NCBI GenBank assembly: GCA_035771165.1
Contig: JAWNZC010000445.1
Coordinates: 148,501 to 212,500, forward strand
From: Paragorgia papillata
Lineage: Eukaryota > Cnidaria > Anthozoa > Scleralcyonacea > Coralliidae
Reading direction: 5' to 3'
DNA length: 64,000 bases
A program made the position numbers and the translations under genes. The notes beneath the pieces were generated by a model, which did no database searches, was not told where the DNA came from, and saw only the letters and a program-made list of their open reading frames with translations. The first letter of the stretch is position 1. Each line of letters begins with the position of its first letter. Below are positions 40,801 through 47,229 of this stretch, one piece after another.

Positions 40801-41034
40801 GTATTGTTGGCAGATGGAACGGCTTGGAAGCGATTGGATATCGATGATCTCGCAAGTTTAGACAAGGAAAAGGTGCAGTGCAACCCAAGTCGTTTTCATA
40901 ACGCTTACGAAATTGGGAAGGAAACCGAAGCACATAGTTTTCCAGATCTTCGAGAGTTTACCAAAGAAAACGGAGGAAATAACACAGCAGATCCGAAAGT
41001 ATTCAGCTTTGTTATCAATGGTGGTGCCAAATAA
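1..41034 (+). CDS. Giant AB-repeat protein gene (34 exons seen, 5' end outside window)
   Basis: This is the gene-level entry; coding parts are the exons listed separately. Seventeen A-type and seventeen B-type exons alternate without exception. Every exon is a multiple of three and is joined phase 0 to phase 0, so the message reads through for at least 5960 codons to a TAA at 41032-41034. A and B are homologous repeats of about 160 residues. In order they share TEKVTVSR near residue 45, a P(K/R)YPKE segment, the hallmark GRIVIEE(M/L)PEEKE, a T(D/E)VTVxR segment, (E)DVIKVG(R/K)LDV, and a C-terminal VEER...ERV...RK just before the donor. No membrane segment, catalytic motif or known domain is visible. 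The composition is rich in E, K, R, V and T. I do not recognise the family. A filamentous or elastic structural role is inference from length, charge and repetition only. Skipping any exon would keep the frame, so variable isoform length is possible. Confidence 0.85.
694..1170 (+). CDS. Exon B1
   Basis: 159 codons. The acceptor is tttaatattttag before GTCAAAAAAGAC, and the donor is AAG|GTAATG. Private changes are RIECLH (others RIDRLH) and LEKIPVE (others LEKTPVE). Confidence 0.9.
1171..1963 (+). repeat. B-to-A intron of the array with inverted-repeat transposon remnant
   Basis: This 793-bp intron, and its counterparts after B2 to B12 (3191-3962, 5190-5982, 7210-7985, 9213-10005, 11232-12007, 13235-14025, 15253-16028, 17256-18048, 19275-20050, 21278-22068, 23296-24071), hold no gene. 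Near 1304-1358 and 1373-1426 are two inverted arms (agtgtttcat...ggatatccaaac and its rough complement). The right arm resembles 25515-25590, so a dispersed element sat here before the array was amplified. Confidence 0.7.
1964..2443 (+). CDS. Exon A2
   Basis: 160 codons, acceptor gacattatgtag before CCGAGAAAAGAG, GC donor at 2444. Private changes include GRMVIEE in the hallmark motif, YRKQPEK and EEPRRVEER. Confidence 0.9.
2714..3190 (+). CDS. Exon B2
   Basis: 159 codons with a GT donor at 3191. It differs from the array consensus at SMQFKEEFIKVG (others STQVKEEVIKVG). Confidence 0.9.
3963..4442 (+). CDS. Exon A3
   Basis: 160 codons, alpha-type unit (LRMDE, KERDVGR). GC donor at 4443. It is nearly the same as A5, 4023 bp downstream, which differs in this protein only by HPEKS for HPEKP. 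Confidence 0.9.
4713..5189 (+). CDS. Exon B3
   Basis: 159 codons, GT donor. The translated protein is identical to B5 and B9. It carries RTEDMEK and KSTEVTV. Confidence 0.9.
5983..6462 (+). CDS. Exon A4
   Basis: 160 codons, beta-type unit (PRMDE, KEREVGR), with HAEKP, shared only with A13. GC donor at 6463. Confidence 0.9.
6733..7209 (+). CDS. Exon B4
   Basis: 159 codons, GT donor. Its 3' part (DVTYLEK, VDGERK) recurs only in B8, which marks it as the left edge of the 8043-bp duplicated block starting at 7061. Confidence 0.9.
7986..8465 (+). CDS. Exon A5
   Basis: 160 codons, alpha type, with the private HPEKSTTT found again only in A9 exactly 8043 bp downstream. GC donor at 8466. Confidence 0.9.
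8736..9212 (+). CDS. Exon B5
   Basis: 159 codons, GT donor. The protein is identical to B3 and B9. Confidence 0.9.
10006..10485 (+). CDS. Exon A6
   Basis: 160 codons, beta type, with QRMDE and TEKEIVTR (a change in the otherwise fixed TEKVTVTR segment). GC donor at 10486. Identical to A10. Confidence 0.9.
10755..11231 (+). CDS. Exon B6
   Basis: 159 codons with LYYEKHRDV, TRREIEEV and IKTYRERVDGARK; GT donor. The intron in front holds the inverted form of the 29-bp segment. Identical to B10. Confidence 0.9.
12008..12487 (+). CDS. Exon A7 (GT donor)
   Basis: 160 codons with LRKDE and TEDIKR. Its donor is AAG|GTATGT; its duplicate A11 is the only other array A exon with GT. Confidence 0.9.
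12758..13234 (+). CDS. Exon B7
   Basis: 159 codons with RYSEYVSTEK in place of RYGEHVSTEK; GT donor. Identical to B11. Confidence 0.9.
14026..14505 (+). CDS. Exon A8
   Basis: 160 codons, beta type, with GRIVNEE in the hallmark motif and REDATD. GC donor at 14506. Identical to A12. Confidence 0.9.
14776..15252 (+). CDS. Exon B8, recombinant junction exon
   Basis: 159 codons. The 5' part (LDYEKRRDVKPTTDD, TRREIEEV) matches B12, while the 3' part (DVTYLEK, IKIYRERVDGERK) matches B4. The switch lies between 15104 and 15169. This is what an unequal crossover between a B4-like and a B8-like exon would leave at the join of two tandem 8043-bp copies (inference). The frame is kept. Confidence 0.9.
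16029..16508 (+). CDS. Exon A9 (copy of A5)
   Basis: 160 codons; repeats A5 including HPEKSTTT. GC donor at 16509. Confidence 0.88.
16779..17255 (+). CDS. Exon B9 (copy of B5)
   Basis: 159 codons; same protein as B5, GT donor. Confidence 0.88.
18049..18528 (+). CDS. Exon A10 (copy of A6)
   Basis: 160 codons; repeats the QRMDE and TEKEIVTR variants of A6. GC donor at 18529. Confidence 0.88.
18798..19274 (+). CDS. Exon B10 (copy of B6)
   Basis: 159 codons; repeats LYYEKHRDV of B6, GT donor. Confidence 0.88.
20051..20530 (+). CDS. Exon A11 (copy of A7, GT donor)
   Basis: 160 codons; repeats LRKDE and TEDIKR and the GTATGT donor of A7. Confidence 0.88.
20801..21277 (+). CDS. Exon B11 (copy of B7)
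   Basis: 159 codons; repeats RYSEYVSTEK of B7, GT donor. Confidence 0.88.
22069..22548 (+). CDS. Exon A12 (copy of A8)
   Basis: 160 codons; repeats GRIVNEE and REDATD of A8. GC donor at 22549. Confidence 0.88.
22819..23295 (+). CDS. Exon B12
   Basis: 159 codons. It equals B8 up to about 23212, then continues with DVTDLEK, IKTYRERVDGARK, so it looks like the undisturbed version of B8 at the right end of the duplicated block. Confidence 0.88.
24072..24551 (+). CDS. Exon A13, edge of the homogenised array
   Basis: 160 codons. The first 140 or so are nearly identical to array A exons, then from about 24497 the sequence diverges abruptly (ARKVEERFLMQTERVERPRK). GC donor AAG|GCATGT at 24552. If unspliced, the frame runs 37 further codons to 24662. 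Confidence 0.88.
24801..25280 (+). CDS. Exon B13 (diverged)
   Basis: 160 codons, acceptor gctactttag, donor CGCAAG|GTACAG. It has RIIIEEAPDEEEE at the hallmark position and clear divergence from the array B exons throughout. Confidence 0.9.
25368..25600 (+). repeat. Dispersed repeat, related to 48830-48980 and to the array introns
   Basis: The first half (ctcattaataattcataag, cagtaccgagacgga, taagccaactttcacct) recurs with small changes at 48830-48980. The second half (taaccaacttcgaggtgttt, aaacactctt) resembles the right arm in each B-to-A array intron. Confidence 0.65.
26265..26850. repeat. Imperfect foldback element
   Basis: Arms of roughly 200 bp, near 26265-26480 and 26650-26850, are imperfect reverse complements. 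For example, ctttaaagagaaaatg pairs with a segment at about 26805-26820, and tttgatatgtaaat near 26414 pairs with atttacatatcaaa near 26685. The loop contains the ATT run. Confidence 0.6.
26582..26632 (+). repeat. (ATT)n microsatellite
   Basis: About 50 bp of nearly pure ATT triplets lying in the loop of the foldback element. Confidence 0.9.
26911..26957 (+). repeat. (CCATC)n pentanucleotide run
   Basis: About nine head-to-tail CCATC units; less regular related pentamers lie just before them. Confidence 0.9.
27242..27718 (+). CDS. Exon A14 (degenerate hallmark motif)
   Basis: 159 codons, acceptor tttttttaaag before CCGAGAAAAGAAG, donor AAAG|GTACTG. GRIVIEEMP is replaced by HRMAVEEKP, the most degenerate version in the window. 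The rest (TEKVTVTR, MKVGRLDVRGLEKTPEE) is well kept. Confidence 0.88.
28198..28345. repeat. Palindromic MITE-like hairpin
   Basis: Arms of about 65 bp face each other around a loop at about 28265-28280. The arms share cactgacaaatcacgatatt (plus strand of the right arm) and its complement on the left, and both end in AATTATTG or its complement. Confidence 0.75.
28461..28860. repeat. Compound (AAGC/AAAT/AAAC)n tract flanked by inverted arms
   Basis: From about 28529 to 28828 the period is four throughout, but the unit changes: AAGC to about 28612, AAAT to about 28720, AAAC to about 28785, then AAAT again. The flanks contain agaagtgagaattt at left (28467) and aaattctcacttct at right (28839), so the tract sits in the loop of an inverted repeat. 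Confidence 0.8.
29211..29690 (+). CDS. Exon B14
   Basis: 160 codons, acceptor taacacttcag, donor CGCAAG|GTATTT. It keeps DIGRIVIEEIPEEKEE and VIKVGKLDVTD. The exon begins GTAAGA, which looks like a donor, but homology shows it is coding (V R K). Confidence 0.9.
29691..30271 (+). other. Intron B14-A15, no gene
   Basis: 581 bp. A short GGT/GTT-rich stretch lies at 29888-29937. Nothing else is recognised. Confidence 0.6.
30272..30748 (+). CDS. Exon A15
   Basis: 159 codons, acceptor gtttttcttccag, donor AAAG|GTTTGT. It keeps GRIVIEEMPDEEEKP. VGRLDV is changed to VGKPDL. Confidence 0.9.
30749..31955 (+). other. Intron A15-B15 with nested transposon remnants
   Basis: The segment 30886-30940 recurs inverted at 36580-36640. 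From about 30947 to 31568 the ends resemble TAGTAGAAACT and its rough complement, and a strong palindrome lies inside. The rest is unremarkable AT-rich sequence. Confidence 0.6.
31310..31497. repeat. Near-perfect palindrome, MITE-like
   Basis: Two arms of about 74 bp (31310-31384 and 31424-31497) are nearly exact reverse complements (for example tgttcagttatagatgcaca on the left), separated by a loop of about 40 bp. Confidence 0.85.
31956..32441 (+). CDS. Exon B15
   Basis: 162 codons, the longest plain B exon. Acceptor cttacaattttag before ATAAGAAAGAAG, donor CGTAAG|GTATTG. It has one extra residue in RRDMITSTDE and keeps DIGRIVIEELPEEKEE. Confidence 0.9.
32442..33016 (+). other. Intron B15-A16, no gene
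   Basis: 575 bp. It contains an open frame of 117 codons with no likeness to the gene and no splice support; nothing else is seen. Confidence 0.6.
33017..33499 (+). CDS. Exon A16
   Basis: 161 codons, acceptor cattatctag before CCAAAGAAAGAG, donor AAAG|GTAAGG. It keeps GRIIIEEMAEEKEEKP and MKVGRLDVHELEKT. Confidence 0.9.
33500..34790 (+). repeat. Intron A16-B16 with two relatives of the 31.5-kb element
   Basis: About 33990-34168 repeats motifs of 31040-31130 and 31500-31565 (atcttccactcctc, agagtagccaatcaaa, ctagtaagtttctacta). About 34380-34625 ends with a third version (gtaggtcagccaatcagaac ... ttatactaa). They look like copies of one nonautonomous family. No gene is seen. Confidence 0.6.
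34791..35255 (+). CDS. Exon B16
   Basis: 155 codons, acceptor ttctgacttcag, donor CGCAAG|GTATTT. It is shorter than usual because the segment between SRKE and TEVTV is lost and VTRHEV is reduced to VTREV. It keeps DIGRIIIEELPEKKEE. Confidence 0.9.
35654..35977. repeat. Foldback MITE-like element
   Basis: The ends gctgataca and tgtatcagc are complementary. The arms continue inward imperfectly for about 90 bp (tatgtattggatatgtgacg against cgacatatatccaatacata). Confidence 0.7.
36291..36563. repeat. Terminal inverted repeat element carrying a tRNA-like segment
   Basis: The left end acgtttgttggacgttcgtc (36291) and its exact complement at the right end (36544-36563) frame 273 bp. The arms run on to about 36321 and from 36528. 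The flanks share catagcatgacct on both sides (36274 and 36627). Confidence 0.8.
36335..36410 (-). other. tRNA-like sequence with intact pol III boxes
   Basis: On the minus strand, TGGCTCAATGG fits box A and GGTTCGAACC fits box B. A seven-pair acceptor stem (GCCTCAG with CTGGGGC) and a five-pair anticodon stem (TCTAA with TTAGA) can form. The anticodon loop CCGGTCA lacks the usual T before the anticodon, the T stem has a mismatch, and the acceptor-to-D-stem linker is too long. It is more likely a tRNA-derived promoter inside a mobile element than a working tRNA gene. Confidence 0.5.
36580..36640. repeat. Inverted copy of the sequence at 30886-30940
   Basis: caagctcgcaaacgtaccac and the following catgcactacatgtatacgt are the reverse complement of 30886-30940. 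A diverged version (gcactacatgtattcgt) also occurs at 36483-36500. Confidence 0.8.
36858..37081. repeat. 224-bp MITE with TTA target duplication
   Basis: The terminal inverted repeats of about 45 bp begin AGCCCTAATCAAACGAGAAC and are perfect mirror images at the right end. TTA at 36855-36857 and 37082-37084 flanks them. A three-base TTA duplication is typical of the PIF/Harbinger superfamily (family knowledge). Confidence 0.85.
37756..38043 (+). CDS. Exon A17, internally deleted
   Basis: 96 codons only. Acceptor ttactctctag before CCGAGAAAAGAAC, donor GGAAA|GTAAGT. The A repeat runs normally to GRIIIEEIPEKKEE and then jumps to TERVEGPRK, so about 64 residues, including the VTV and KVGRLDV parts, are missing in frame. 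Confidence 0.85.
38044..38712 (+). other. Intron A17 to last exon, no gene
   Basis: 669 bp of AT-rich sequence. The part 38440-38580 (tgacgtttcgagcggagccc) looks like a transposon fragment but has no clear partner in the window. Confidence 0.55.
38713..41034 (+). CDS. Last exon: B17 repeat plus Pro-Trp tail
   Basis: 773 codons plus TAA, acceptor ctcaattgcag. Codons 1-154 are a B repeat (NIGRIVIEEIPGEE, IKVGKLDLRD). Where other exons end, the frame continues (GGCAAG|ATC has no donor). The tail has a Trp-bearing segment near residues 190-210 (VTWEKTDGGWYIDE), then a long charged, probably helical stretch to about residue 400. Five Pro-Trp motifs follow: DPWILVRK at 39925, LPWIEVRR at 40057, IPWMEVE at 40234, LPWIQLE at 40285 and LPWNDV at 40414. 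Between them a segment is duplicated (RDRLLLLKIP and RDRLIMLKIP). This end of the protein is most likely a specific binding or anchoring region (inference). No known domain is recognised. Confidence 0.88.
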   Translation, partial: APRKDEKPEKQRAGHLHVEDVEKIRRYETKPRQDDTDVSRRQVSTEKVTVSRHDVEQTEKTEKPKYPKEVNIGRIVIEEIPGEEPTSRRKTEKPIGTEVSMKREVREVRKADEKEDTIKVGKLDLRDVEKDVVESMTTEERLVTHKDRIDHRGKIVTDQGIARETKRGPGVAEDKIRMARRPTDKIWSSVTKTGETGLVTWEKTDGGWYIDETTGERRTVEQGVDAVRDHDVVRDSVWEESRKPLEESHEEVVVSEKTAPGESIVVTKDDRKKIEEDVRVSIRKVESAEKKEEKKVRRFKIDESRDAKGVKRSEEIKETQVKEKPKKELIREQKRGTEPREPQKPEKVKEKHLKEKETQTKVKIDERDRKIEYYERKEKERLQRAHDCQRYEEERYHMKRASSDPWILVRKQEKRPEFEIRATQVIHDPTTKHSRKYDERTRRQPATLPWIEVRRREKSLAGKKSRHSYQLTQESAARDRLLLLKIPQKIFISMQHGDKSKVKEIEIPWMEVEASRDYGDGDLLPWIQLEARDSKTQRDRLIMLKIPREMVLKTSRLSKSAEREIQLPWNDVTRYWEETGQIPVGSGVRMRLGGSPSMSITLPREVNNVQFKSSSRQTIDDNLPTIRLMMPKKFYAERSWQDRPLINFDPNRRIKLRINNQSNSKVIEDVRTIRLDEYERKNNYMPVALTRDYPRRVLLADGTAWKRLDIDDLASLDKEKVQCNPSRFHNAYEIGKETEAHSFPDLREFTKENGGNNTADPKVFSFVINGGAK

Positions 41035-42260
41035 GAAGACTAAAGGAACTTGACTATTTTTTGAGAGTTAAAACGTGACATTTTGTCAAGTAGCGGATTT
41101 ACCGAACACAAAGAACAGAACTTACTTATATAATGTTAGAGTGAGAGTAAAACTAGTTTATATTTATCTATATCATTATGCTAAAGTACGCAAACGGTAT
41201 AACAAGAAGGCCGTTTCAACAGCATTCTAGTGTGAAAGAGGGAAAAACAATTTTTATTGTTAGAGTAATAACATTTACTGTAGTCAGGTTTAACAACTTC
41301 CAGGCTTAGTGGTTGCCTGAAAGTTTGGTGTGTACGTGTTAAGCAAATTTTGGTGTGTACGTGTTAAGCAAATTTAACGAGCAGAAAGCACAAAGATTGT
41401 AACTTAAATGGTTTGAGAGCTAAGAATATAAAGCAACGAATATAACGAGAAAGATTTCATCAGCGTTCTAGTGTGTAAACGAAAGAGTGTGAGAAACCTT
41501 TAACTAGTTAGCTTCGATATGAAATCTGTAGTTTTATAAATTTTTTTAGTTTGGTGTGCATCTGTGAAAGATTAAGTTTAGATAACATATAAGTAAAAAG
41601 CAGTAGATCTTATGATAAAAAATGTGAAAGCGTACATATATTATTTCTTATTAAAACCATGCAAGCATATTTTGTCTTCAAAATAGTTTTTTGTATCGTA
41701 ATTTCTATCTTAAAAAAAGTTTTGTGCGTCCCCATTGGTCATTGGTTAAGTCTATAACTCAGTTTCGTATTTTGTCTGCATGTCATGTCGTATCTGGTCG
41801 GTCATGTCATGTCATGTCCTGCCATGTCACGTCATGCCCTGTCATGCCTTGTCATATCTAGTTGTCCTGTCATGTCGTGTCATGTCGTGTCCTATCATGT
41901 CTTGCCCTACGTTTGATCATGTCAGCCAAGTCATGCACGTTATTTGAGTGTTATAGCACTTTGAGATCCTCTTTTCTTGCATATGAATCGTAATTCGTTT
42001 CTACGTTGCATTGCAAATAGTACTTTGTAACGCTTCATTTAGGCATCAGTATAACCGTCAAAATAGCCTTAGAAGTAAGTGCATGCGCGCGCAACTCTAA
42101 CCAGAGAACTAGGTCCGAGTTATGACGCAGGAAGTTGTACCCAAAGTGACAAAACATTCTTTTCTTGGCTTGAGTCTCGTCCACTGTAGTCCATAAACTT
42201 CCAATATGACTGGGAAAGGAGGAAAATACTACATGTAGAAATCCACAATAAACTAGTAAA
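41035..42260 (+). other. Probable 3' UTR and flank of the AB-repeat gene
   Basis: No gene is seen after the stop. A 25-bp direct repeat (tttggtgtgtacgtgttaag) lies at 41324-41373. Possible polyadenylation signals are ATTAAA at 41650 and AATAAA at 42247; the sequence alone cannot choose between them. Between 41795 and 41940 is a degenerate TGTCA/TGTCG pentamer tract. Confidence 0.45.
41795..41940 (+). repeat. Degenerate TGTCA-type pentamer tract
   Basis: Many TGTCA, TGTCG and TGTCC words occur in loose five-base phase, interrupted by unrelated bases, as in an ageing satellite. Confidence 0.7.
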
Positions 42261-42682
42261 AAATATCAAGAATTACATAAATATAAGGAGTTTACAGAAT
42301 CTACTTTGGTAGCTTTCTTCTTATCTAAAACTTAGAAACGCTAGAAGAGCTTCTTTAACTTGATAATTAGGTATATACTACATTGCGTGATATACCCCTT
42401 TAAACGCCCACAAATTAATAACTCAAAATCGAGGTGGGAGTAAATTGCTGCATATATACATCTGCTTAGAACACAATGTCTTTTCTTTCTCAAGAAAAGT
42501 GACCCTCTTTAACTAACATTTTTCGAAAGCATATAGTGCTGTTTACAATACAACAGAGATAGGCGAAAATAAATTTACTTCGTCTTTAAGACAAAAATAG
42601 AAAAACACGCGAAAGAGAAAAAAAACAACACTATAAGTATATGATTTAATTGTCATTTGCGCCAATTAGTAGTCACTTGCAG

Positions 42683-42902
42683 TGCACAAAAGGTTTCAGA
42701 TTGTCCATACGAAATAATAGAAGCTAACTCGTATGCACAATTCGCTAGATTTTTAGCAAGAGCTTATATATATGGACCATTGTCATTGAAGCCTGGTTTC
42801 TATATAGTCAGCTGGGAAGAGTCAGCTGGGTCGGCGACAATTAGTTTACGATATATGGTAATGGAAACACATTGCATAGACTTGGTCGATATCTCTGCAT
42901 AA
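42683..42902 (+). other. Orphan exon-like segment
   Basis: After a plausible acceptor (tcacttgcag) the frame runs 72 codons to a stop, with balanced composition (AQKVSDCPYEII ... SLKPGFYIVSWEE). It is unlike either giant gene and has no start codon in context or partner exon that I can find. It may be a remnant of a gene or a chance frame. Confidence 0.2.
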
Positions 42903-43280
42903 TTATTGTAGTACAGAAAATTCATCAAGTGCGCGAGCTCTTATATTAAGCATGCCCAATTTTCAAACCGCGGAATCGCATTTGTACTCTATATATACTT
43001 ATATTTAGCAATTTTACCAAATTCCGGTTTAGCAAGTTAAATATAGCTCGTAGCTAAATGATATACATAGAAGTGACAATGTTTACTTATTAGAGGTCAT
43101 AATAGCATAATATAGGCGTATAGATTCTAAACTTCTTTATATGTCGGTATCTTGTCAACTTAGCTAATGGGCGCCGGCATGGTTCAAGATATCACGATCT
43201 TAGTCCATACATTATTGGCATTCGTGCTTGTCGCAATTAATTATTAAATACATAGAATTTATAATGACTATTATATATAT

Positions 43281-43368
43281 AATCGTAAAAAAAAAGATAA
43301 GAGCACAGCTGAAAATTCTTAATATTGCCATAATTTTGGGCTGGGCTCTTATCTTAATTTTACGATTA
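43281..43368. repeat. Short hairpin element
   Basis: aatcgtaaaa...agataagagc at 43281-43305 faces gctcttatct...ttttacgatt at 43345-43367; arms of about 28 bp, loop of about 32 bp. Confidence 0.65.
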
Positions 43369-43865
43369 CGCTTTACGCCCGGAAAATCGATTGCCACGAC
43401 TACATATCAGTTTAATATAGATAAAATATTATTATTATCTTTTATTAGACTATGGTTTTCTAGAAACAAGCTTGTTTATCCAAAGAAACACGCGCTAAAA
43501 AATTCTAAAGATATATCTATATAAAAATTTTATTTTTTTTATAACCAAACGTTTAACATATAACAATGAAAGGAATTTTAAATATGCTAGTGAATATTCA
43601 AGATGACTGTTGTCATCATGACTATTGCATGTGTGAGTAAAAGAATGGACATAAAAACTGCATGTAAAGTAATTCATATGCGTACATGTTTAGGAACGTT
43701 AGCCGTATCGACATATAATTCCATTTTGCCTCATCTTCAACACGATAAATAACAAGATTTTTAATGATAACTAACTTTATCTAAAGGTCAAAGCGTAAAT
43801 TGTTTCCTAATTGTATTGTCATCATCCCCACTTTATTGTTTAAATCAAAATTCGTCTCGCTTCAG

Positions 43866-44003
43866 TGTCACTGGCAGTACATTTATAATATCACATTCCA
43901 AAGCAAAGGGTTCAAGGACAAGGTTAGAAATGTGACGAAAACCACAAATTTTCAGGTGAAGGATACCACAGCATCGTATAAGCTATACCTTCAAGTACCT
44001 TGA
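43866..44003 (+). other. Orphan exon-like segment with beta-strand pattern
   Basis: After the acceptor gtctcgcttcag, 45 codons run in frame to TGA. The alternating pattern (YIYNITFQSKGF, TTNFQVKDTT, YKLYLQVP) recalls the end of a fibronectin III or Ig-like domain, but it is too short to assign. No upstream exon is identified. Confidence 0.2.
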
Positions 44004-44802
44004 TAGCTAACTTGGCAACAAGCGTTGAATGGTATATCAGTATTTGAGCATTTCAAACATTGGGCTCAATACAGCAACTCTGGACCAACTGTGTTGAAGA
44101 TATGTGTTCAACTATGTGAATTTACGTAAGTATAACTGTCATCACTGGTTTGCAAACATCAAACTCACACTACTCACTAGATAACGGAAATCGAGACTTG
44201 AGAGTGGAGAGTGGAGAAACACTTTGACACCAGAATATAACAGACAATTGGAGTGTTTTCCGATACAACTCAAATATAGGCTATTGCCTATTGGTATTTA
44301 GATTGCGCTCTAGTTTATATAATTCGATACTAATTAAAACTGAATAAACCACTTATTCAATGCCAAGCAATTTAACTTAACATTAACAATCATAGTTAAA
44401 CGTTAATGTTAAATAATGCTGCCAGTGATTTCTTATGAAAGTAGACAAATATTACACATCGACATCGACAAATAATCATATCGAACTGCATGACGAGTGA
44501 GATATATATCCCCTATTAAACACATGTATGATGATAAATAATGAAAGCAATCGAAAAGTGATCAATATATTCTGTCCTAACATGATCAGCATTTAGTAAA
44601 GTTGTTTCGTGTAAGCATTTCCAAGACGAAATAAATAAAAAAATCGAACCGACATCTTTAGTCTAAAGCACGCACGGAAATGTATGTATACACCGCAAGC
44701 GCGATCATTATGTTAGGTTATGCTATGTATACTTATACGTTTCGTTGCTGTTTCTAGGAGTAATTTAGTCTGAGTGCGAGTGTCATACTGCCCGTAGAAG
44801 AC

Positions 44803-47229
44803 ATGGCAAGCATGACTGACTCGAACACAGGGAAAACGTTATCAAAACAAAGAAGGCGAAGGAGAATCTTAATGAACGATGGTGATGAAGACGACGGGAC
44901 GCCGAGTAAAATTGAAACCCTTATCCAAAGTGAAAACACTTTGGAAAGTTTCAGTGAAATTAATAAAAGTGAAACCACCTTCGCAAGCCTCAGTAATGTC
45001 GACCCAAGTGAAACTACCTTCGCAAGCCTTAGTAATGTCGACACAAGCGAAACCGCTTTCGGAAGCTTTGGTGATATCGAGAGAACCGAGACCACCTTTG
45101 CAAGCTCTAGTCTTGCCGACACAAGCGAAACCACCTTCGCAAGCCTCAGTAATGTCGACCCAAGTGAAACTACATTCGCAAGCCTTAGTAATGTCGACAC
45201 AAGCGAAACCGCTTTCGGAAGCCTTGGTGATATCGACAGAAGCGAAACCATCTTTGCAAGCTCTAGTCATGCCGACAACTCTGGTAACGTCACGACAGAC
45301 GACAAACCAATTCCCATTTTGAAGGATTTGGGCGAATCACGATTATTTCAGGATGTATCAAGCAAATACGGAAATCTAATAACATCGGACGACAATGCTA
45401 ACGAGCTCGTGAGTCACAAAAGGGAGTTCGAAACTTACTCTTACTCGATGAGAGAGGATATACAAGTGGACAACTTGACAACAAGACAGTACCAAACCAT
45501 AGATAACAAAGATTTTGTAACTTACAAGACGAAATCAAGCGCACTGAGTATAAATGAGGAACGTCTTACGATGCCGCGCCAAGATGAAGTACAGCCGACG
45601 CAAACTAATATGGTATATAAGGAACAGCGTGTTCACGTAGAATCGATAACCGGCAGTGTGGGTCCTCCTTCGACATCAAAACGAATGAGATTCGCAGAGA
45701 ACGTACAAAAGCCCTTAGAAATATCCACCGATACCTACAAAAAACTTAGTGGCATTGACAGCGAAACGCCAATGGTAACGAAAAACATTTCTGACGAAAA
45801 AGACTCGAGTGATAAGCTGCACGAAATTCCAGCTGGCGTTGAGTTCACCAACGTAGATGGCGGCTTTAAGGGGGTCGGATTCAGTGATAGTGATCACTTG
45901 CGAACTCTAGAAGATAACAACCTACCGTTAAAAACTGATGCGGCCAATAATGATAAATTGGTTCAAAATGTTCAAGGGAACATGCAAGTTATGGTGCAAA
46001 CAAAGTATGTACAAGAAATTCCTTCAGCGATGGAATTAGATAACCTGAGCAGCGAACAATTAAATGAGATGCCAAGGGAAGGCAGTCCTGGTATTTCGGT
46101 AAGCAAAAGCTCGCAGCAAGAAACTATTCCAGAATTATCCGCCAAAAATGCAAAAAGAAAACTTCACGACATTGGTGAAGAAGAAGCAACAACACAGTCA
46201 CAATCAAACACGCAAAGCTTTTCGCCAGTGCCTGTTAAACGAAAGGTAAGATTGTCGTACAACCAACGCCAATCAAGTCCCCCAAACCAAGCAGTGGACG
46301 AATTGACAGATAAAAGAAACTATAGGGGTCGCAGAGTTGTTTCCAAAACAAGTAATAAGTACAACAAAAACACGAATGATTCAGAAATTCCTTCGACATC
46401 GAACTCAAGCAGAACAAGCACTAATCAAGTGTTTGAAAACATTTCCGCCAGTAGAAGAGAAGGACTAGAAAGTTCAATGGACTACATCGATCAAGCTTTC
46501 GAAACAGTCGACACACAGATCGCAAACAGCAGGATACTTCCGGCACAGCAATCTTCGCCAAGTCCAGCGAGAGAGGATGGATCTGACCTTCAACCAGATG
46601 CTGCGTCAGCAACGCAAGAAAACAGTAAACAACACAGTGGGGAAAAGACGAAGTATCGAGTGCAATGTTATTTGGAGTTATGCCCTTTTCGAACACCGGA
46701 TTCAGGAAAATTAATGAGAAAATGGAAATCCGAGCCAAATCTAAACGTTACTCGCCTAAGAACAAAGCGCTCAAAGTCTTTGAATCTAGAAAAGAAAACG
46801 CTTCCGAGGCAAAGCAGTTTAGCAATTCAACTAAAGAAGCCAAACGCCCGACCTCTGGCACCGGCCTACTCAGTTGACGCTCTACCATTCGAAATGGTTA
46901 TTCGAAATGAATTGCATGTCAAACTAAAGAAAACTCGCAGGAAGAATCATCCTCCCCCGACACTGAAAGAAAGTGCTCGATATATCGAAGTTGATTACTT
47001 GAAAAGTCGTGAACTTGAACATCACGAAGTTCAAGCACCAATAATAGAACGAAAGAAAGTAGAGCTCAATGAATCGTATGCAGACATGGAAACATTTCAT
47101 GCGGGGAAATTTAATGACAAAGACGATGATGATGACTTCGACAAAGAGAACTATGCTGCGAATGAAATGAACTCCAGTTATGAAGTGCGGAAAGAGACAC
47201 CAGCACTGCCAACTCTTAAACGAAGAAAT
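44803..47229 (+). CDS. Second giant gene, exon 1
   Basis: 809 codons. The ATG at 44803 has G at -3 and G at +4, and an in-frame TAA lies at 44761, so the start is well supported; a second ATG is at codon 4. Residues 16-22 (QRRRRRI) form a basic cluster that could act as a nuclear signal. Residues 43-159 are nine copies of a 13-residue repeat (SETTFASLSNVDP type). The rest looks disordered until about residue 620, where a more basic segment begins (YRVQCYLELCPFRTPDSG, KSEPNLNVTRLRTKRSKSL). The end is acidic (DKDDDDDFDKENY). The donor is AAT|GTGAGT at 47230; unspliced, a stop follows two codons later. Confidence 0.85.

Larger units (their letters stand above)
42261..44802 (+). other. Intergenic stretch before the second giant gene
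   Basis: AT-rich. Apart from two orphan exon-like segments and one hairpin (listed separately) nothing is recognised. A possible acceptor (gctgtttctag at 44747-44757) just upstream of the second gene could mark a 5' UTR intron. No TATA box is convincing. Confidence 0.5.
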
